NCBI RefSeq assembly: GCF_022343685.1 | Contig: NZ_CP092123.1 | Location: forward strand, 682,001-746,000 | Direction of reading: 5' to 3' | Source: Marinobacterium sediminicola | Lineage (GTDB): Bacteria > Pseudomonadota > Gammaproteobacteria > Pseudomonadales > Balneatricaceae | DNA: 64,000 nucleotides | Made by a program: the position numbers and the translations under genes | Notes under the pieces: model-generated | Databases searched by the model: none | The model's input: the letters and a program-made list of their open reading frames with translations, nothing else | Told to the model about the DNA's origin: nothing | Part shown: piece after piece, positions 49,268 to 58,729 of the stretch | Layout of the letters: the number at the start of each line of letters is the position of its first letter | Numbering within the stretch: the first letter of the stretch is position 1

Positions 49268-50656
49268 TCAGAATCCATTTAACCAGAAATGACAGGTAAG
49301 GCTGGCGATGTAGCCCAGCAGGATCGCCCAGCTCCACTTCAGATGGCTGTAGAACGTATAGGTTCCCTTGGCCTGCCCCATGAGGGCAACTCCGGCAGCA
49401 GAGCCTATCGACAGCAGAGAGCCGCCTGTGCCGACGGCCAGTGTCGCGAGCAGCCACTGGTTGAGCGTCATGCCTGGATCCATGCTCAGGACCGCAAACA
49501 TGATCGGAATATTATCCACCAGGGCTGACAGCAGGCCGATAACGGCGTTTGCAAGGTTGATTCCCCAGCCCTCATAGAGCAGTACCGACAGGTTGGTCAA
49601 ATAGCCCAGGGTGGCAAGGCCGCCGACACAGAGTACAACGCCGTAAAAGAACATCAGCGTATCCCATGACTCACGTTCCACGACCTTGAAAATATCAAAG
49701 CGTCGAATGACCCCGGAATGATCACCATGCAGCAAGCTGTGTTTTGTCGTGCTTTCAGCGTGGTGGTGGGTAATGTGCCCGTGCTCTCGGAAGATAGGAT
49801 CATGAAAGCTGAGGTAGTAGCCATAAATCTTGAGGACCCCAAGCCCTGTCATCATGCCCAGTACCGGTGGCAGGTGAAGCATGCTGTGTACCATGACGGA
49901 GAGTGCGATGGTCAGGAGAAACAGCAGCACGATGGTCACGCCCCCTTTTTTCATTCTCTGGTGGCGAGGTTCACCGCTGGATTGAGAGCGTTCGATCGTA
50001 AGGCTCATCAACAGGGCGGGGATAATCCAGTTGACCAGTGAGGGCAGCAATAGCTGAAAGAAATCGACAAACTGAACAACACCCTTTTGCCACACCATCA
50101 GTGTCGTAATGTCACCAAACGGACTGAAGGCTCCACCCGCATTGGCGGCAACCACGACGTTGATGCAGCCGACCGAGATAAAACGGTAGTTATGGTCGCC
50201 AACGGCCAGTACAACGGCGCCCATCAGCAGGGCTGTGGACAGGTTGTCGGCAACCGGAGAGATCAGGAAGGTCAGAGCGCCTGTCACCCAGTAGATGGTG
50301 CGTATGGTATAGCCACGGGACACCAGCCAGGTGCGTAGCGCTACGAATACTCGCCTTTCTTCCATCAGGTTGACGAAAGTCATCGCGGCCAGGAGGAACA
50401 GAAACAGCTCAGCATAGTCGAGTATGTAGTGTCTGAGCTGGATGCCTGCCGTGTGAGGATCTCCATGCTGCTGGTAAGCGATGCCAACCAGTACCCAGAT
50501 CAGACCGGAGGCGACAATGACCGGTTTGGATTTGCGCAGTCCCAGCTGTTCTTCCAGCACCACGAATACGTAGCCCAGCAAAAAGACCAGCAGGGCCAGG
50601 TAACCATATACACTGGTGGTCAGATCCAGCAAATTCGGGACGGAAGAGGTCGTCAT
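49268..50656 (-). CDS. nhaD: Na+/H+ antiporter, NhaD type
   Basis: A 462-residue inner-membrane antiporter of the ion-transporter superfamily. NhaD hallmarks include PVADNLSTALLMGAVVLAVG, NAGGAFSPFGDITTLMVW, DNIPIMFAVLSM and GTGGSLLSIGSAAGVALMGQA. A His-rich cytoplasmic stretch (EHGHITHHHAE) near residue 310 may sense pH or bind metal. ATG 50656 (MTTSSVPNLL) is taken as the start; an upstream ATG at 50719 gives an N-terminus untypical for a membrane protein. This type is common in marine and halophilic bacteria and supports sodium and pH balance. The cytochrome b gene follows directly. Confidence 0.94.
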   Translation of the reverse strand: MTTSSVPNLLDLTTSVYGYLALLVFLLGYVFVVLEEQLGLRKSKPVIVASGLIWVLVGIAYQQHGDPHTAGIQLRHYILDYAELFLFLLAAMTFVNLMEERRVFVALRTWLVSRGYTIRTIYWVTGALTFLISPVADNLSTALLMGAVVLAVGDHNYRFISVGCINVVVAANAGGAFSPFGDITTLMVWQKGVVQFVDFFQLLLPSLVNWIIPALLMSLTIERSQSSGEPRHQRMKKGGVTIVLLFLLTIALSVMVHSMLHLPPVLGMMTGLGVLKIYGYYLSFHDPIFREHGHITHHHAESTTKHSLLHGDHSGVIRRFDIFKVVERESWDTLMFFYGVVLCVGGLATLGYLTNLSVLLYEGWGINLANAVIGLLSALVDNIPIMFAVLSMDPGMTLNQWLLATLAVGTGGSLLSIGSAAGVALMGQAKGTYTFYSHLKWSWAILLGYIASLTCHFWLNGF

Positions 50657-50798
50657 CCTTCGGGTTTCCTTACCGAAACGGGGCGTTGGATGCCGGAGCT
50701 GGGCTGCTTTACCTTTCACTCAGGCGGTCATTGACCCGACCCATTCTCACCCAGCCGACAGACTAAGTCGAGCCGGGGGCGATCCCGTGGTTGAGTCA

Positions 50799-50827
50799 TT
50801 CAAACAGCGCCCCTGATCGGTTAGAAT
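50799..50827 (+). promoter_or_regulatory. Probable prfB promoter
   Basis: TTCAAA (50799-50804), a 17-base spacer and TAGAAT (50822-50827) resemble a sigma-70 promoter, 40 bases before the prfB ATG. Confidence 0.5.
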
Positions 50828-50867
50828 AAGCTCCTTTTTTCCAAGCAGCGAGTATCCAAGTACCACG

Positions 50868-51962
50868 ATGGAAATCAATCCGATTCTCAACAGCCTGAAA
50901 GAGTTCAGCGAGCGTACCCAGGCGCTGCGCACCTACCTCGATTACGATGGCAAACGCGAACGTCTTGAAGAGGTCGAGCGTGAGCTGGAAGACCCCAATG
51001 TCTGGAACAATCCGGAAAATGCCCAGCAGCTTGGTAAAGAGCGTGCGGGACTGGAAAGCGTGGTCAAAACCATCGACGAGCTGGAAATCGGCGTCAGTGA
51101 TGCCCGTGATCTGCTGGACATGGCTGTTGAGGAGGACGATGAGGATACCGTTGCCGAGGTCGAAGCCGATGTGGCACGACTGAAAAACATGCTGGAACAG
51201 CTGGAGTTCCGCCGCATGTTCTCCGGCGAAGCTGATGCCAATAACGCCTTCCTGGAGATCCAGGCCGGCTCCGGTGGTACCGAGGCGCAGGACTGGGCCA
51301 ACATGATGCTGCGCATGTACCTGCGCTGGGGTGAAAGCAAGGGCTTCAAGACCGAACTGCTGGAAGTATCCGGCGGTGAAGTCGCCGGTATCAAGTCTGC
51401 GACTATCCGCTTCGAAGGCGAGTATGCCTACGGCTGGCTGCGCACCGAAACCGGTGTGCACCGTCTGGTGCGCAAGTCGCCGTTCGACTCTGGTGGCCGT
51501 CGTCACACGTCTTTCTCTTCCGTATTCGTATCGCCGGAGATCGACGATAACGTGGAGATCGAGATCAACCCGGCCGACCTGCGCGTGGACGTATACCGTG
51601 CCTCTGGTGCCGGCGGTCAGCACGTTAACCGGACCGAATCCGCTGTGCGTATTACCCACGAACCGTCCGGCATCGTGGTACAGAGCCAGTCCGCTCGTTC
51701 CCAGCACCAGAACCGTGACACCTGTATGAAGCAGCTGCGTGCGAAGCTGTATGAGATGGAGATGCTCAAACGTCGTGAGGCTGCACAGGAGTTGGAAGAC
51801 TCCAAGGCCGACATCGGTTGGGGCAGCCAGATCCGCTCCTATGTACTGGATGACCAGCGTATCAAGGACCTGCGTACCAACGTGCAGACCTCCAACTGTG
51901 ATCGCGTACTCGACGGCGATCTGGACATGTTTATCGAAGCCAGCCTCAAGGCTGGCCTGTAA
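50868..51962 (+). CDS. prfB: Peptide chain release factor 2, without programmed frameshift
   Basis: A 364-residue factor that recognises UGA and UAA stop codons. It has the SPF specificity tripeptide in RKSPFDSGG and the catalytic GGQ in [11 protein letters not shown]. In E. coli a slippery CUU-UGA site after codon 25 requires a +1 shift for full synthesis; here the equivalent codons read LRTYLDYDG in one continuous frame, with CTC-GAT in place of CTT-TGA. The internal AGGGGG Shine-Dalgarno-like stimulator is also absent. Autoregulation by frameshifting therefore seems lost. No clear ribosome site precedes ATG 50868. lysS follows, the usual gene order. Confidence 0.96.
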   Translation: MEINPILNSLKEFSERTQALRTYLDYDGKRERLEEVERELEDPNVWNNPENAQQLGKERAGLESVVKTIDELEIGVSDARDLLDMAVEEDDEDTVAEVEADVARLKNMLEQLEFRRMFSGEADANNAFLEIQAGSGGTEAQDWANMMLRMYLRWGESKGFKTELLEVSGGEVAGIKSATIRFEGEYAYGWLRTETGVHRLVRKSPFDSGGRRHTSFSSVFVSPEIDDNVEIEINPADLRVDVYRASGAGGQHVNRTESAVRITHEPSGIVVQSQSARSQHQNRDTCMKQLRAKLYEMEMLKRREAAQELEDSKADIGWGSQIRSYVLDDQRIKDLRTNVQTSNCDRVLDGDLDMFIEASLKAGL

Positions 51963-51985
51963 GAATCCGTTTTAAGGTAGATCCG

Positions 51986-53488
51986 ATGTCAGACAATAAC
52001 GTGCAGCAAGATGAAAACCGCCTGATTGCCGAGCGCCGCGAGAAACTCGCCGCCCTGCGCCAGGCCGGTAACGCCTTCCCCAACACCTTCCGTCGCGACA
52101 GCTACGCTGAGGACCTGCAGCAGGCGCATGGCGAGAAAAGCAAGGAAGAGCTGGAAGCGGCAGAGATACGTGTTTCCGTCGCCGGTCGTGTGATGCTAAA
52201 CCGTGGTGCCTTCATGGTGCTGCAGGACATGAGCGGCCGCATCCAGCTGTACGTGAACAAGGAAGCGCGTGCCTTTGCCAAGTCTGTTGACCTGGGCGAT
52301 ATCATCGGTGTCACTGGTGTGCTGCACAAGTCCGGTAAGGGCGACCTCTACGTCGACATGGCCGAATTCGAAATGCTGACCAAGAGCCTGCGCCCGCTGC
52401 CGGACAAGTTCAAGGGGCTGCAGGACATGGAGATGCGCTATCGTCAGCGCTATGTGGATCTGATCATGAACGATCAGTCACGCAAGGTGTTCGAGATGCG
52501 CTCCAAGATCGTCGCCGGTATCCGCAAGTACCTGATCGATCGCCGCTTCATCGAAGCGGAGACGCCGATGCTGCATCCGATCCCCGGTGGTGCCAGTGCG
52601 CGCCCGTTTGTGACCCATCACAACGCCCTGGATCTGGACATGTACCTGCGTATCGCGCCTGAGCTGTACCTGAAGCGACTGGTGGTGGGCGGTTTTGAGC
52701 GTGTATTCGAGATCAACCGCAATTTCCGAAATGAGGGGCTTTCTACCCGTCATAACCCGGAATTCACCATGATCGAGTTCTACCAGGCCTATGCTGACTA
52801 CAACGACCTGATGGATCTGACCGAAGACATGCTGCGCACAGTGGCGCTGGATGTGTTGGGTACCACCGTCGTGACCAACACGGTCCGCAACGAAGATGGC
52901 GAAGTGCTGGAAACCTTCGAATACGACATGGGCAAGCCGTTTACCCGCATGAGCGTGTTTGACTCCATCCTGCACTACAACCCGGATATCACTGCAGAAG
53001 CGCTGGCCGACGAAACCGCTGCGCGTCAGATTGCCGAGCGCATGGATATTGACGTGAAAGACGGCTGGGGTCTGGGCAAGGTACAGATCGAGATCTTCGA
53101 GAAAACGGTTGAGCATCGTCTGCAGCAGCCTACGTTCATCACCGAGTACCCGACTGAAGTGAGTCCGCTGGCACGTCGTAATGACCATAACCCGCACGTT
53201 ACGGACCGTTTCGAATTCTTTGTGGCCGGTCGTGAGCTGGCCAACGGTTTCTCGGAGCTGAATGATGCCGAAGATCAGGCCGAGCGCTTCCTGAAGCAGG
53301 TCGAAGAGAAAGACGCCGGTGACGACGAAGCGATGCACTTTGATGCCGACTACGTTCAGGCGCTGGAATACGGCTTGCCGCCGACCGCCGGTGAGGGCAT
53401 TGGCATCGACCGTCTGGTAATGCTGTTTACCGACTCGCCGTCGATCCGTGACGTACTGCTGTTCCCGGCGATGCGTCCGCGCGGCTGA
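51986..53488 (+). CDS. lysS: Lysine--tRNA ligase, class II
   Basis: A 500-residue cytoplasmic synthetase. An OB-fold anticodon-binding domain at about 60-150 precedes the class II core. Motif 2 contains [20 protein letters not shown] and motif 3 [13 protein letters not shown]. Length equals typical bacterial LysS. It begins 23 bases after prfB and is probably transcribed with it. A palindromic stem after the stop may act as terminator. Confidence 0.97.
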   Translation: MSDNNVQQDENRLIAERREKLAALRQAGNAFPNTFRRDSYAEDLQQAHGEKSKEELEAAEIRVSVAGRVMLNRGAFMVLQDMSGRIQLYVNKEARAFAKSVDLGDIIGVTGVLHKSGKGDLYVDMAEFEMLTKSLRPLPDKFKGLQDMEMRYRQRYVDLIMNDQSRKVFEMRSKIVAGIRKYLIDRRFIEAETPMLHPIPGGASARPFVTHHNALDLDMYLRIAPELYLKRLVVGGFERVFEINRNFRNEGLSTRHNPEFTMIEFYQAYADYNDLMDLTEDMLRTVALDVLGTTVVTNTVRNEDGEVLETFEYDMGKPFTRMSVFDSILHYNPDITAEALADETAARQIAERMDIDVKDGWGLGKVQIEIFEKTVEHRLQQPTFITEYPTEVSPLARRNDHNPHVTDRFEFFVAGRELANGFSELNDAEDQAERFLKQVEEKDAGDDEAMHFDADYVQALEYGLPPTAGEGIGIDRLVMLFTDSPSIRDVLLFPAMRPRG

Positions 53489-53516
53489 TCGGGACTGGCG
53501 ACAACAGATTATCCAC

Positions 53517-53539
53517 AAGGGCCACGTCACGTGGCCCTT
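53517..53539 (+). terminator. Terminator-like hairpin after lysS
   Basis: AAGGGCCAC (53517-53525) pairs with GTGGCCCTT (53531-53539) across GTCAC. The trailing T-tract is short, so efficiency is uncertain. Confidence 0.6.
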
Positions 53540-53619
53540 CTTGTATTGGGAGCTGACGTTAATGCGGGCAGGGGCGTGGCCCTCACGAGCATTAACCGGG
53601 TCTATTCAGGAGAAGGTTA

Positions 53620-54324
53620 ATGGCACTGGACAATGCACCGAGCTGGCAGCCCTGGCTGCAGCCGGAGTTTGATCAGCCTTACATGCAGTCGCTGAAGCGG
53701 TTCCTGCAAGCCGAGAAGGCGGCTAACAAGGTTATCTATCCACACTCTTCACACTGGTTCCATGCCCTTGAGGCCACCCCGCTGGACCGGGTCCGAGTCG
53801 TGATCCTCGGTCAGGACCCGTACCACCAGCCTGGTCAGGCGCATGGGCTGTGTTTTTCGGTCAAGCCTGGTGTCAGGATTCCGCCCTCGCTGGTCAATAT
53901 CTACAAGGAACTTCAGGCGGATCTGGGAATTGCTCCAGTGGATCACGGCTATCTGGAGCACTGGGCTCGCCAGGGCGTGCTGTTGCTTAATGCCGTGCTG
54001 ACGGTCGAACAGGGCAATGCCAACGCTCACCAGGGCAAGGGCTGGGAACAGTTCACCGACCGCATCATTCAACTGGTCAATGAACAGTGCGAGCATGTGG
54101 TTTTTCTGCTCTGGGGCAGTTATGCACAGAAGAAGGGAGCCTGTATCGATGACAGGCGTCATCTTGTACTTAAGGCTCCGCACCCGTCGCCTCTGTCCGC
54201 GCACCGTGGCTTTCTGGGCTGTGGTCACTTCAGCAAGGCGAACCAGTGGCTGGTCGAGCAGGGGCGGGAGCCGGTCGACTGGCAGTTGCCCGTTGACCTC
54301 ATTGAAGAGAAAGTAAACTCATAA
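53620..54324 (+). CDS. ung: Uracil-DNA glycosylase, family 1
   Basis: A 234-residue base-excision repair enzyme that removes uracil from DNA. The water-activating loop is [14 protein letters not shown], the uracil pocket includes LLLNAVLTV, and the minor-groove intercalation loop is [11 protein letters not shown]. Start ATG 53620 has AGGAGAAGG just upstream; an in-frame upstream extension was not used. It follows lysS by 131 bases and ends in a strong terminator. Confidence 0.97.
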   Translation: MALDNAPSWQPWLQPEFDQPYMQSLKRFLQAEKAANKVIYPHSSHWFHALEATPLDRVRVVILGQDPYHQPGQAHGLCFSVKPGVRIPPSLVNIYKELQADLGIAPVDHGYLEHWARQGVLLLNAVLTVEQGNANAHQGKGWEQFTDRIIQLVNEQCEHVVFLLWGSYAQKKGACIDDRRHLVLKAPHPSPLSAHRGFLGCGHFSKANQWLVEQGREPVDWQLPVDLIEEKVNS

Positions 54325-54393
54325 GCAGGGGGGGCTGGGATCTAACGGCAGCAGTTAGATTCGCGATAATGTCGTTCGGAAAAAAACGTGAAT

Positions 54394-54419
54394 AAAAAGC
54401 CGGCTAAATAGCCGGCTTT
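54394..54419. terminator. Bidirectional terminator between ung and the FlgO-like gene
   Basis: AAAGCCGGCT (54396-54405) pairs with AGCCGGCTTT (54410-54419) across AAAT. It serves both convergent genes. Confidence 0.88.
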
Positions 54420-54439
54420 CCTTGATTAGGCTTGGCTGA

Positions 54440-54994
54440 CTATCGTTTGCGAGGCAGCATTGCCTTGATATCACGGTTCAGTGGCAGGCTGAAGTCATGG
54501 GAGCCTAGGATGATATTATCGCTGGTGCGTACCATTCGCACGTTCACATACACATTGCTGCCACCGATGGCGTAAGTGCCCAGCAGTACGGCCTGAGCAT
54601 CATGGGCCTGTACCAGGCTGTGCAGTTTGCGGGACAGGATCAATTCACCAGTGCGCTCCTTGATGAACAGGCTGTCGCGCATCTTTACTTCAATCACTGG
54701 TACGCTATTTGAAGACAGGGCGCTGGAGAACTGTTCAGACAGTGTTCGGCCTAAGGTGGAAGATTGCTGCAAATCATCGATATCAGCAAATGTTGCTGCC
54801 AGTACCGGCGCTCCCAGCTTCAAACCACTGGTCTTGGCGATCAGCTGGCTTGAAGCGCTTTTCACTTCCTGGATCAGATCCACTTCTGCGGCCTGCGGAG
54901 AGCTTTTGGGTTGCGTTGTTGTGCAACCGCTGGCACCGAGCATAGCAATCGTCATAAAGGAAGCCGCCAGGATCGTTTTGCTTTGTTTCAACAT
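54440..54994 (-). CDS. FlgO-like outer-membrane lipoprotein
   Basis: A 184-residue protein with a lipoprotein-type signal (MLGASGC; the residue at -3 of the lipobox is Ala instead of Leu). The mature part contains the FlgO family pattern: VLAATFADIDDLQQSSTLGRTLSEQFSSAL, then LSRKLHSLVQAHDAQAVLLGTYAIGGSNVYVNVRM. FlgO of Vibrio is needed for flagellar stability, but no flagellar genes are near, so the family member may do another job here. ATG 54994 has GGGAG 8 bases upstream. It starts 16 bases after the lipoprotein gene at 55011, and the two form one unit. Confidence 0.85.
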   Translation of the reverse strand: MLKQSKTILAASFMTIAMLGASGCTTTQPKSSPQAAEVDLIQEVKSASSQLIAKTSGLKLGAPVLAATFADIDDLQQSSTLGRTLSEQFSSALSSNSVPVIEVKMRDSLFIKERTGELILSRKLHSLVQAHDAQAVLLGTYAIGGSNVYVNVRMVRTSDNIILGSHDFSLPLNRDIKAMLPRKR

Positions 54995-55010
54995 GACTCT
55001 ATCTCCCAAG

Positions 55011-55685
55011 TTACCATTCGCCGCTGACGTTCATGCTCTTCAGCTTGGCACCCTCGCTGGCGGGCGAGTAATGGCCGTTGTCACCCGGGTTGATGTAGTA
55101 GATGTTGGAGTTGGAATACACCACCTGATCCGCCATGGTCACCTGAGTGGTGATGACCACTTCCTGATCGGTTTCGCTGGTCCAGCTACCGCTGAACAGA
55201 TCGGTAGCAGCGGCTGCCGGGATCAGCGCCAGTGCAGGCTCAGCCCAGTTGTTGTAAGGAATAGTTGCAACAGCAATACCAGCAGCTAATGCAGTCATTG
55301 CTCCCTCTGGTGCACGGATGTAGCCGCGGTCCTTGTGCTCTACAACCTGTACCTTATAGCTCACAAGAGCCGCCTGAGTTGGAGATGTCTTGACATAGGC
55401 ACCTTTGGCCACAAGTTGGCTGGTCAGCAGGGTGTCGAAGGCTCTGCTGAAAGGCGTCGTCTGGTCAGGGCTCTTGATGAACAGTGGCTGGTTTTTCAGC
55501 CGCTCATTCTGAGTCAACAGGTCAGCTTGGTGCTGGGCTAAAACGTCCCAGTGATGTGCGGCCTGCATCTTCTGTTGTTCAGAGATGGGGTAAGTCGTTG
55601 CGATGGGGGCTTGTGATGTGTGAGTACCAAAGCATCCTGCAAGCAATGTGCTGCCGATGCTCAGGAGGCATACCTTCCGAAGCAT
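55011..55685 (-). CDS. Lipoprotein of unknown function, partner of FlgO-like protein
   Basis: A 224-residue protein with a clear lipoprotein signal (MLRKVCLLSIGSTLLAGC, Cys18). The mature part has a helical stretch (about 38-70), then alternating beta-type sequence. A hydrophobic segment follows near 130-160 (AMTALAAGIAVATIP... LIPAAAATDLF), which may insert in the membrane. Near the C-terminus is VTMADQVVYSNSNIYYINPGD. I do not recognise a named family. ATG 55685 has AAGGA at 7 bases. Pairing with a FlgO-like lipoprotein suggests a joint envelope role. Confidence 0.75.
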   Translation of the reverse strand: MLRKVCLLSIGSTLLAGCFGTHTSQAPIATTYPISEQQKMQAAHHWDVLAQHQADLLTQNERLKNQPLFIKSPDQTTPFSRAFDTLLTSQLVAKGAYVKTSPTQAALVSYKVQVVEHKDRGYIRAPEGAMTALAAGIAVATIPYNNWAEPALALIPAAAATDLFSGSWTSETDQEVVITTQVTMADQVVYSNSNIYYINPGDNGHYSPASEGAKLKSMNVSGEW

Positions 55686-55877
55686 GGTGTGTTCCTTCAT
55701 GTTAGTGAGTCCAGAGCAGAGGATAGCGCAAAATCTGCTCGGAAAATAAGTCTGCTTTAATTAAATCTGGGTGCCGACGACATCAGCCGCTGTCACTCTG
55801 GAGGCGTCAGATTACCAGAGGGTAGCAGTACATCGAACGACCAAAATCAATAAACATGGCGATTGGCACTGGCGAAA

Positions 55878-56876
55878 TCAGCGCTTGCTTTCGAACAGTC
55901 GCGGGTCGAGTGTGTAGGGCAGCTCTTCTAACGACAGCACCGGCCCTGCCACGGACTCCAGATGGATGGTGTGCTGCTCGGCCTGATCCTTGACGATAAC
56001 AGCAAGCACGCGGTAAAGATTGTCGCCACAGCGAGCAACACGCACCAGTTGACCCACATTGTCCTTGTCCGGACTGGCCAGTGGCATTCCCGGATGGGGA
56101 GGCTCGGTCATCTCGACCTCTGCCAGATACATGGGCCGCTTGAGCTGACCACGGTGTTGAAGTCGGGTGACGATCTCCTGACCGGTATAGCACCCCTTGG
56201 TAAAGCTGACGCCTTCGAACACCTGCAGGTTGATCATCTGCGGAATGAAAGCCTCCCGGGTGGAGGGAAACAGATCAGGAATGGCGGCATTGACGGCGGC
56301 CAGCTCCCAGCAGTTGCTGTCCTCCAGGCCTGCTGTGGCCAGCACCAGTTCCATAAGCTGCGTCAACTGATCAGCGGCAAACCAGCATTCGATCAGGGTA
56401 TCGCTGTGTCGAGCCAGAACGCAGTTGCCAATGTTGGCCTGAATACGTTCGGCCAGGGTGCCGGCTTCTGAGCCAAGCAGGCCAATCCCCAGCAGGTTCT
56501 CTTCCAGCACGGCTTCCGCCTTGGAGAAGATGATGTACTTCTTCAGCAGAGCAAGCGCGTCAGTCGCCATCGAGCTGCGTGTGCGCAGCCAGTAACAGGC
56601 TTCGTCGGCACGGATCACCTGATAGAGGCTGTGAATATGACCCTTGATATTGCAGTGAGCACCGGGTAGTGACCCCAGGCGGTCCACTTGTGCAAGATCA
56701 CAGCTGAGCTGGCCCTGCAGGAATTTATGGGCATCGGGGCCGGAGACAGAGATGATGCAGGCATCTGTCAGTGGAATAACCGACGTCGGCATGTCATGGG
56801 CAGGTGTGCGGCTGATCTGATCATCGGTCAGCTGAATACCCGGCTGTTGCAGCCATTCGCGCCAGTGAGCGTGCAT
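55878..56876 (-). CDS. ygfZ: Folate-binding protein YgfZ
   Basis: A 332-residue tetrahydrofolate-dependent protein of the GcvT fold that helps maintain Fe-S enzymes such as MiaB. The diagnostic motif KGCYTGQE is present near residue 228, and the N-terminal GcvT-like segment (FLQGQLSCDL) is intact. The length is normal. The gene lies after psd on the same strand with a possible terminator between them. Confidence 0.94.
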   Translation of the reverse strand: MHAHWREWLQQPGIQLTDDQISRTPAHDMPTSVIPLTDACIISVSGPDAHKFLQGQLSCDLAQVDRLGSLPGAHCNIKGHIHSLYQVIRADEACYWLRTRSSMATDALALLKKYIIFSKAEAVLEENLLGIGLLGSEAGTLAERIQANIGNCVLARHSDTLIECWFAADQLTQLMELVLATAGLEDSNCWELAAVNAAIPDLFPSTREAFIPQMINLQVFEGVSFTKGCYTGQEIVTRLQHRGQLKRPMYLAEVEMTEPPHPGMPLASPDKDNVGQLVRVARCGDNLYRVLAVIVKDQAEQHTIHLESVAGPVLSLEELPYTLDPRLFESKR

Positions 56877-56925
56877 AGGGAATTGATCTCCATTGAAAAT
56901 CGGATGCCGTGAGTCTAAACAATAA

Positions 56926-56945
56926 ACGGGCCTTTATCAGCCCGT
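56926..56945 (-). terminator. Possible terminator after psd
   Basis: ACGGGC (56926-56931) pairs with GCCCGT (56940-56945) across an 8-base loop; on the minus strand it is followed by TTATTGTT. Confidence 0.55.
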
Positions 56946-56959
56946 GTTATTCAGGGTTA

Positions 56960-57820
56960 TTACGCCTGGCGTGCCTGACCGATGCTTCGGCCCATCACGA
57001 CGGCATCACCTGCACTCAGTTGTTCGGCCCAGTCCATGACGTCGGAGCCAAACAGCAGAATGACGGTAGAACCCAGCTTGAAGCGCCCCATTTCTTCACC
57101 CGCTGCGAGCTCAACAGGCGTGCGGCCCGGGGCAGCATCAAGCACCAGCGGCTGGCGAGGCAGCGGTGCTACCTGGCCGCTCCAGACGGTTTCGATGCCG
57201 GCTACGATCATGGCACCCACCAGAACCATCGCCATCGGGCCCAGCTCGGTATCAAAGATGGCCACCAGACGCTCGTTGCGAGCAAAGAGGTTTTCGACAC
57301 CTGCGGCGGTCACCTGATTGACAGAATACAGGTCACCGGGAATGTAGATGCTCTCGCGCAGTGTACCGGCCACCGGCATATGAACACGATGGTAGTCCCG
57401 TGGCGACAGGTAGATGGTCGCAAAACTGCCGTTGATGAAAGGCTTGGCGCGCTCCAGATCTCCTCCCAGCAGTGTGCTCAGGGCATAACTATGGCCCTTG
57501 GCCTGAAAAATGCGACCGTGCTCGATGGGGCCCAGTTGACTGATGGCGCCATCAGCCGGTGACAGGATCGCGCCCCGGGTATTGTCCAAAGGGCGTGCAT
57601 CCGGTTTCAGTGCGCGTGTAAAGAAGGCATTGAAGTGCTCATAGGCTTCGGGGTTGGGTTCCAGTGCCTGACTCATATCGACCCGGTAGCGCTTGCGAAA
57701 CCAGTTGATGAAGAGGTTTTTGACCCAGGGGGTGCGGCACTCAGCCAGGCGCCCAACCAGACGTGAAAGCAGGTGTTGAGGCAGCAGCTTCTGAAGCAGG
57801 ATAAAAAGAGAATCTTTCAA
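56960..57820 (-). CDS. psd: Phosphatidylserine decarboxylase proenzyme
   Basis: Makes phosphatidylethanolamine at the inner membrane. The 286-residue proenzyme has the self-cleavage site LGST (cleaved before Ser to make the pyruvoyl group) near residue 250. The catalytic segments SPADG and YHRVHMPV are present. The start is taken as TTG 57820, which gives [15 protein letters not shown], closely like pseudomonad Psd, and has AGG 7 bases upstream. Another TTG at 57835 would add five residues. No ATG fits. It is preceded at 27 bases by the sulfurtransferase gene. Confidence 0.95.
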   Translation of the reverse strand: MKDSLFILLQKLLPQHLLSRLVGRLAECRTPWVKNLFINWFRKRYRVDMSQALEPNPEAYEHFNAFFTRALKPDARPLDNTRGAILSPADGAISQLGPIEHGRIFQAKGHSYALSTLLGGDLERAKPFINGSFATIYLSPRDYHRVHMPVAGTLRESIYIPGDLYSVNQVTAAGVENLFARNERLVAIFDTELGPMAMVLVGAMIVAGIETVWSGQVAPLPRQPLVLDAAPGRTPVELAAGEEMGRFKLGSTVILLFGSDVMDWAEQLSAGDAVVMGRSIGQARQA

Positions 57821-57847
57821 ATCGTTACCTATCAATAATGTCGGGTA

Positions 57848-58666
57848 TCACTGGGTTTCAACTGGCAGGTCGAGTCGGTTGCCCCACTCATACCAGGAAC
57901 CGTCATAGCAGGCCAACTGGGCGATCCCCAGCCACTTGCCAACCAGGTAGGTCAGCCCTGAGCGACGATGGGTCTGGCAGTGGGTCACAACGCGCTTATC
58001 AGTTTCTATGCCTTGTTCGAGCAGCAGAGTGGCAAGTTGTTCTCGTGGCTTCAGCCATGGAATGGGGCCTGGTTGAAGCAGGTCTGTCCACTCCAGGTGG
58101 CGTGCACCGGGGATGTGGCCGCCCTGTTTGGCATTGATTACTTTGGCACCGCTGTATTCGTCAGCCGAGCGGGCATCCCAGACACAGATTTCATTGTTTT
58201 CGAGGCCGGCCAGTATGTCTTCGGCCGTGACGCGCAGAGAGCTCACCTCATGAATCGAGACCTCTGAAGGCGTCGCCTGATTGGCTTGCTGCTCCAGCGG
58301 CAGGCCAGCGGCTTTCCAGCCCTCCAGCTGCCCGTCCAGGAAACTGGCCGATTCGTGGCCGATGCTGTTCAGGGTCCAGATAAGACGGCCAGCCCAGGGG
58401 CCCATCTGGTCGTCATAGGCGACGACCTGAGTGTCAGGTGTCAGACCCAGGTCGGAAGCCAGTGACCGGAGCTGTTCAGGTGTCGGGATCAGATTGGGAA
58501 TCTCGCCTTCACCACGCAGCAGATGCTTGGGGTCCAGATGGATGGCGCCAGGAATATGTCCCGCCAGGTAGTTTTCCGCACTGGACAGGTCGAGGATCAG
58601 AACCTCGGGGGAGTGCAGGTGACGGGCAAGCTCCTCGGGGGAGATGACCAGAGGTAGAGGCAGCAT
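57848..58666 (-). CDS. Thiosulfate/3-mercaptopyruvate-type sulfurtransferase
   Basis: A 272-residue two-domain rhodanese. The N-terminal inactive domain (about 8-130, with DLSSAENYLAGHIPGA and AYDDQMGPWAGR) precedes the catalytic domain (about 150-270), which has WDARSADEYSG and active-site loop CQTHRRS with Cys near 230. The loop with basic residues suits thiosulfate better than mercaptopyruvate (CGSGVTA). A position between rsgA and psd is seen in other gammaproteobacteria. No signal peptide is evident. Confidence 0.9.
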   Translation of the reverse strand: MLPLPLVISPEELARHLHSPEVLILDLSSAENYLAGHIPGAIHLDPKHLLRGEGEIPNLIPTPEQLRSLASDLGLTPDTQVVAYDDQMGPWAGRLIWTLNSIGHESASFLDGQLEGWKAAGLPLEQQANQATPSEVSIHEVSSLRVTAEDILAGLENNEICVWDARSADEYSGAKVINAKQGGHIPGARHLEWTDLLQPGPIPWLKPREQLATLLLEQGIETDKRVVTHCQTHRRSGLTYLVGKWLGIAQLACYDGSWYEWGNRLDLPVETQ

Positions 58667-58729
58667 GGTGATATCCGATACTTGTTCTGTTGTCAGGGGA
58701 TCATAGCGAAGCCGGGGCTGTACGCAAAG

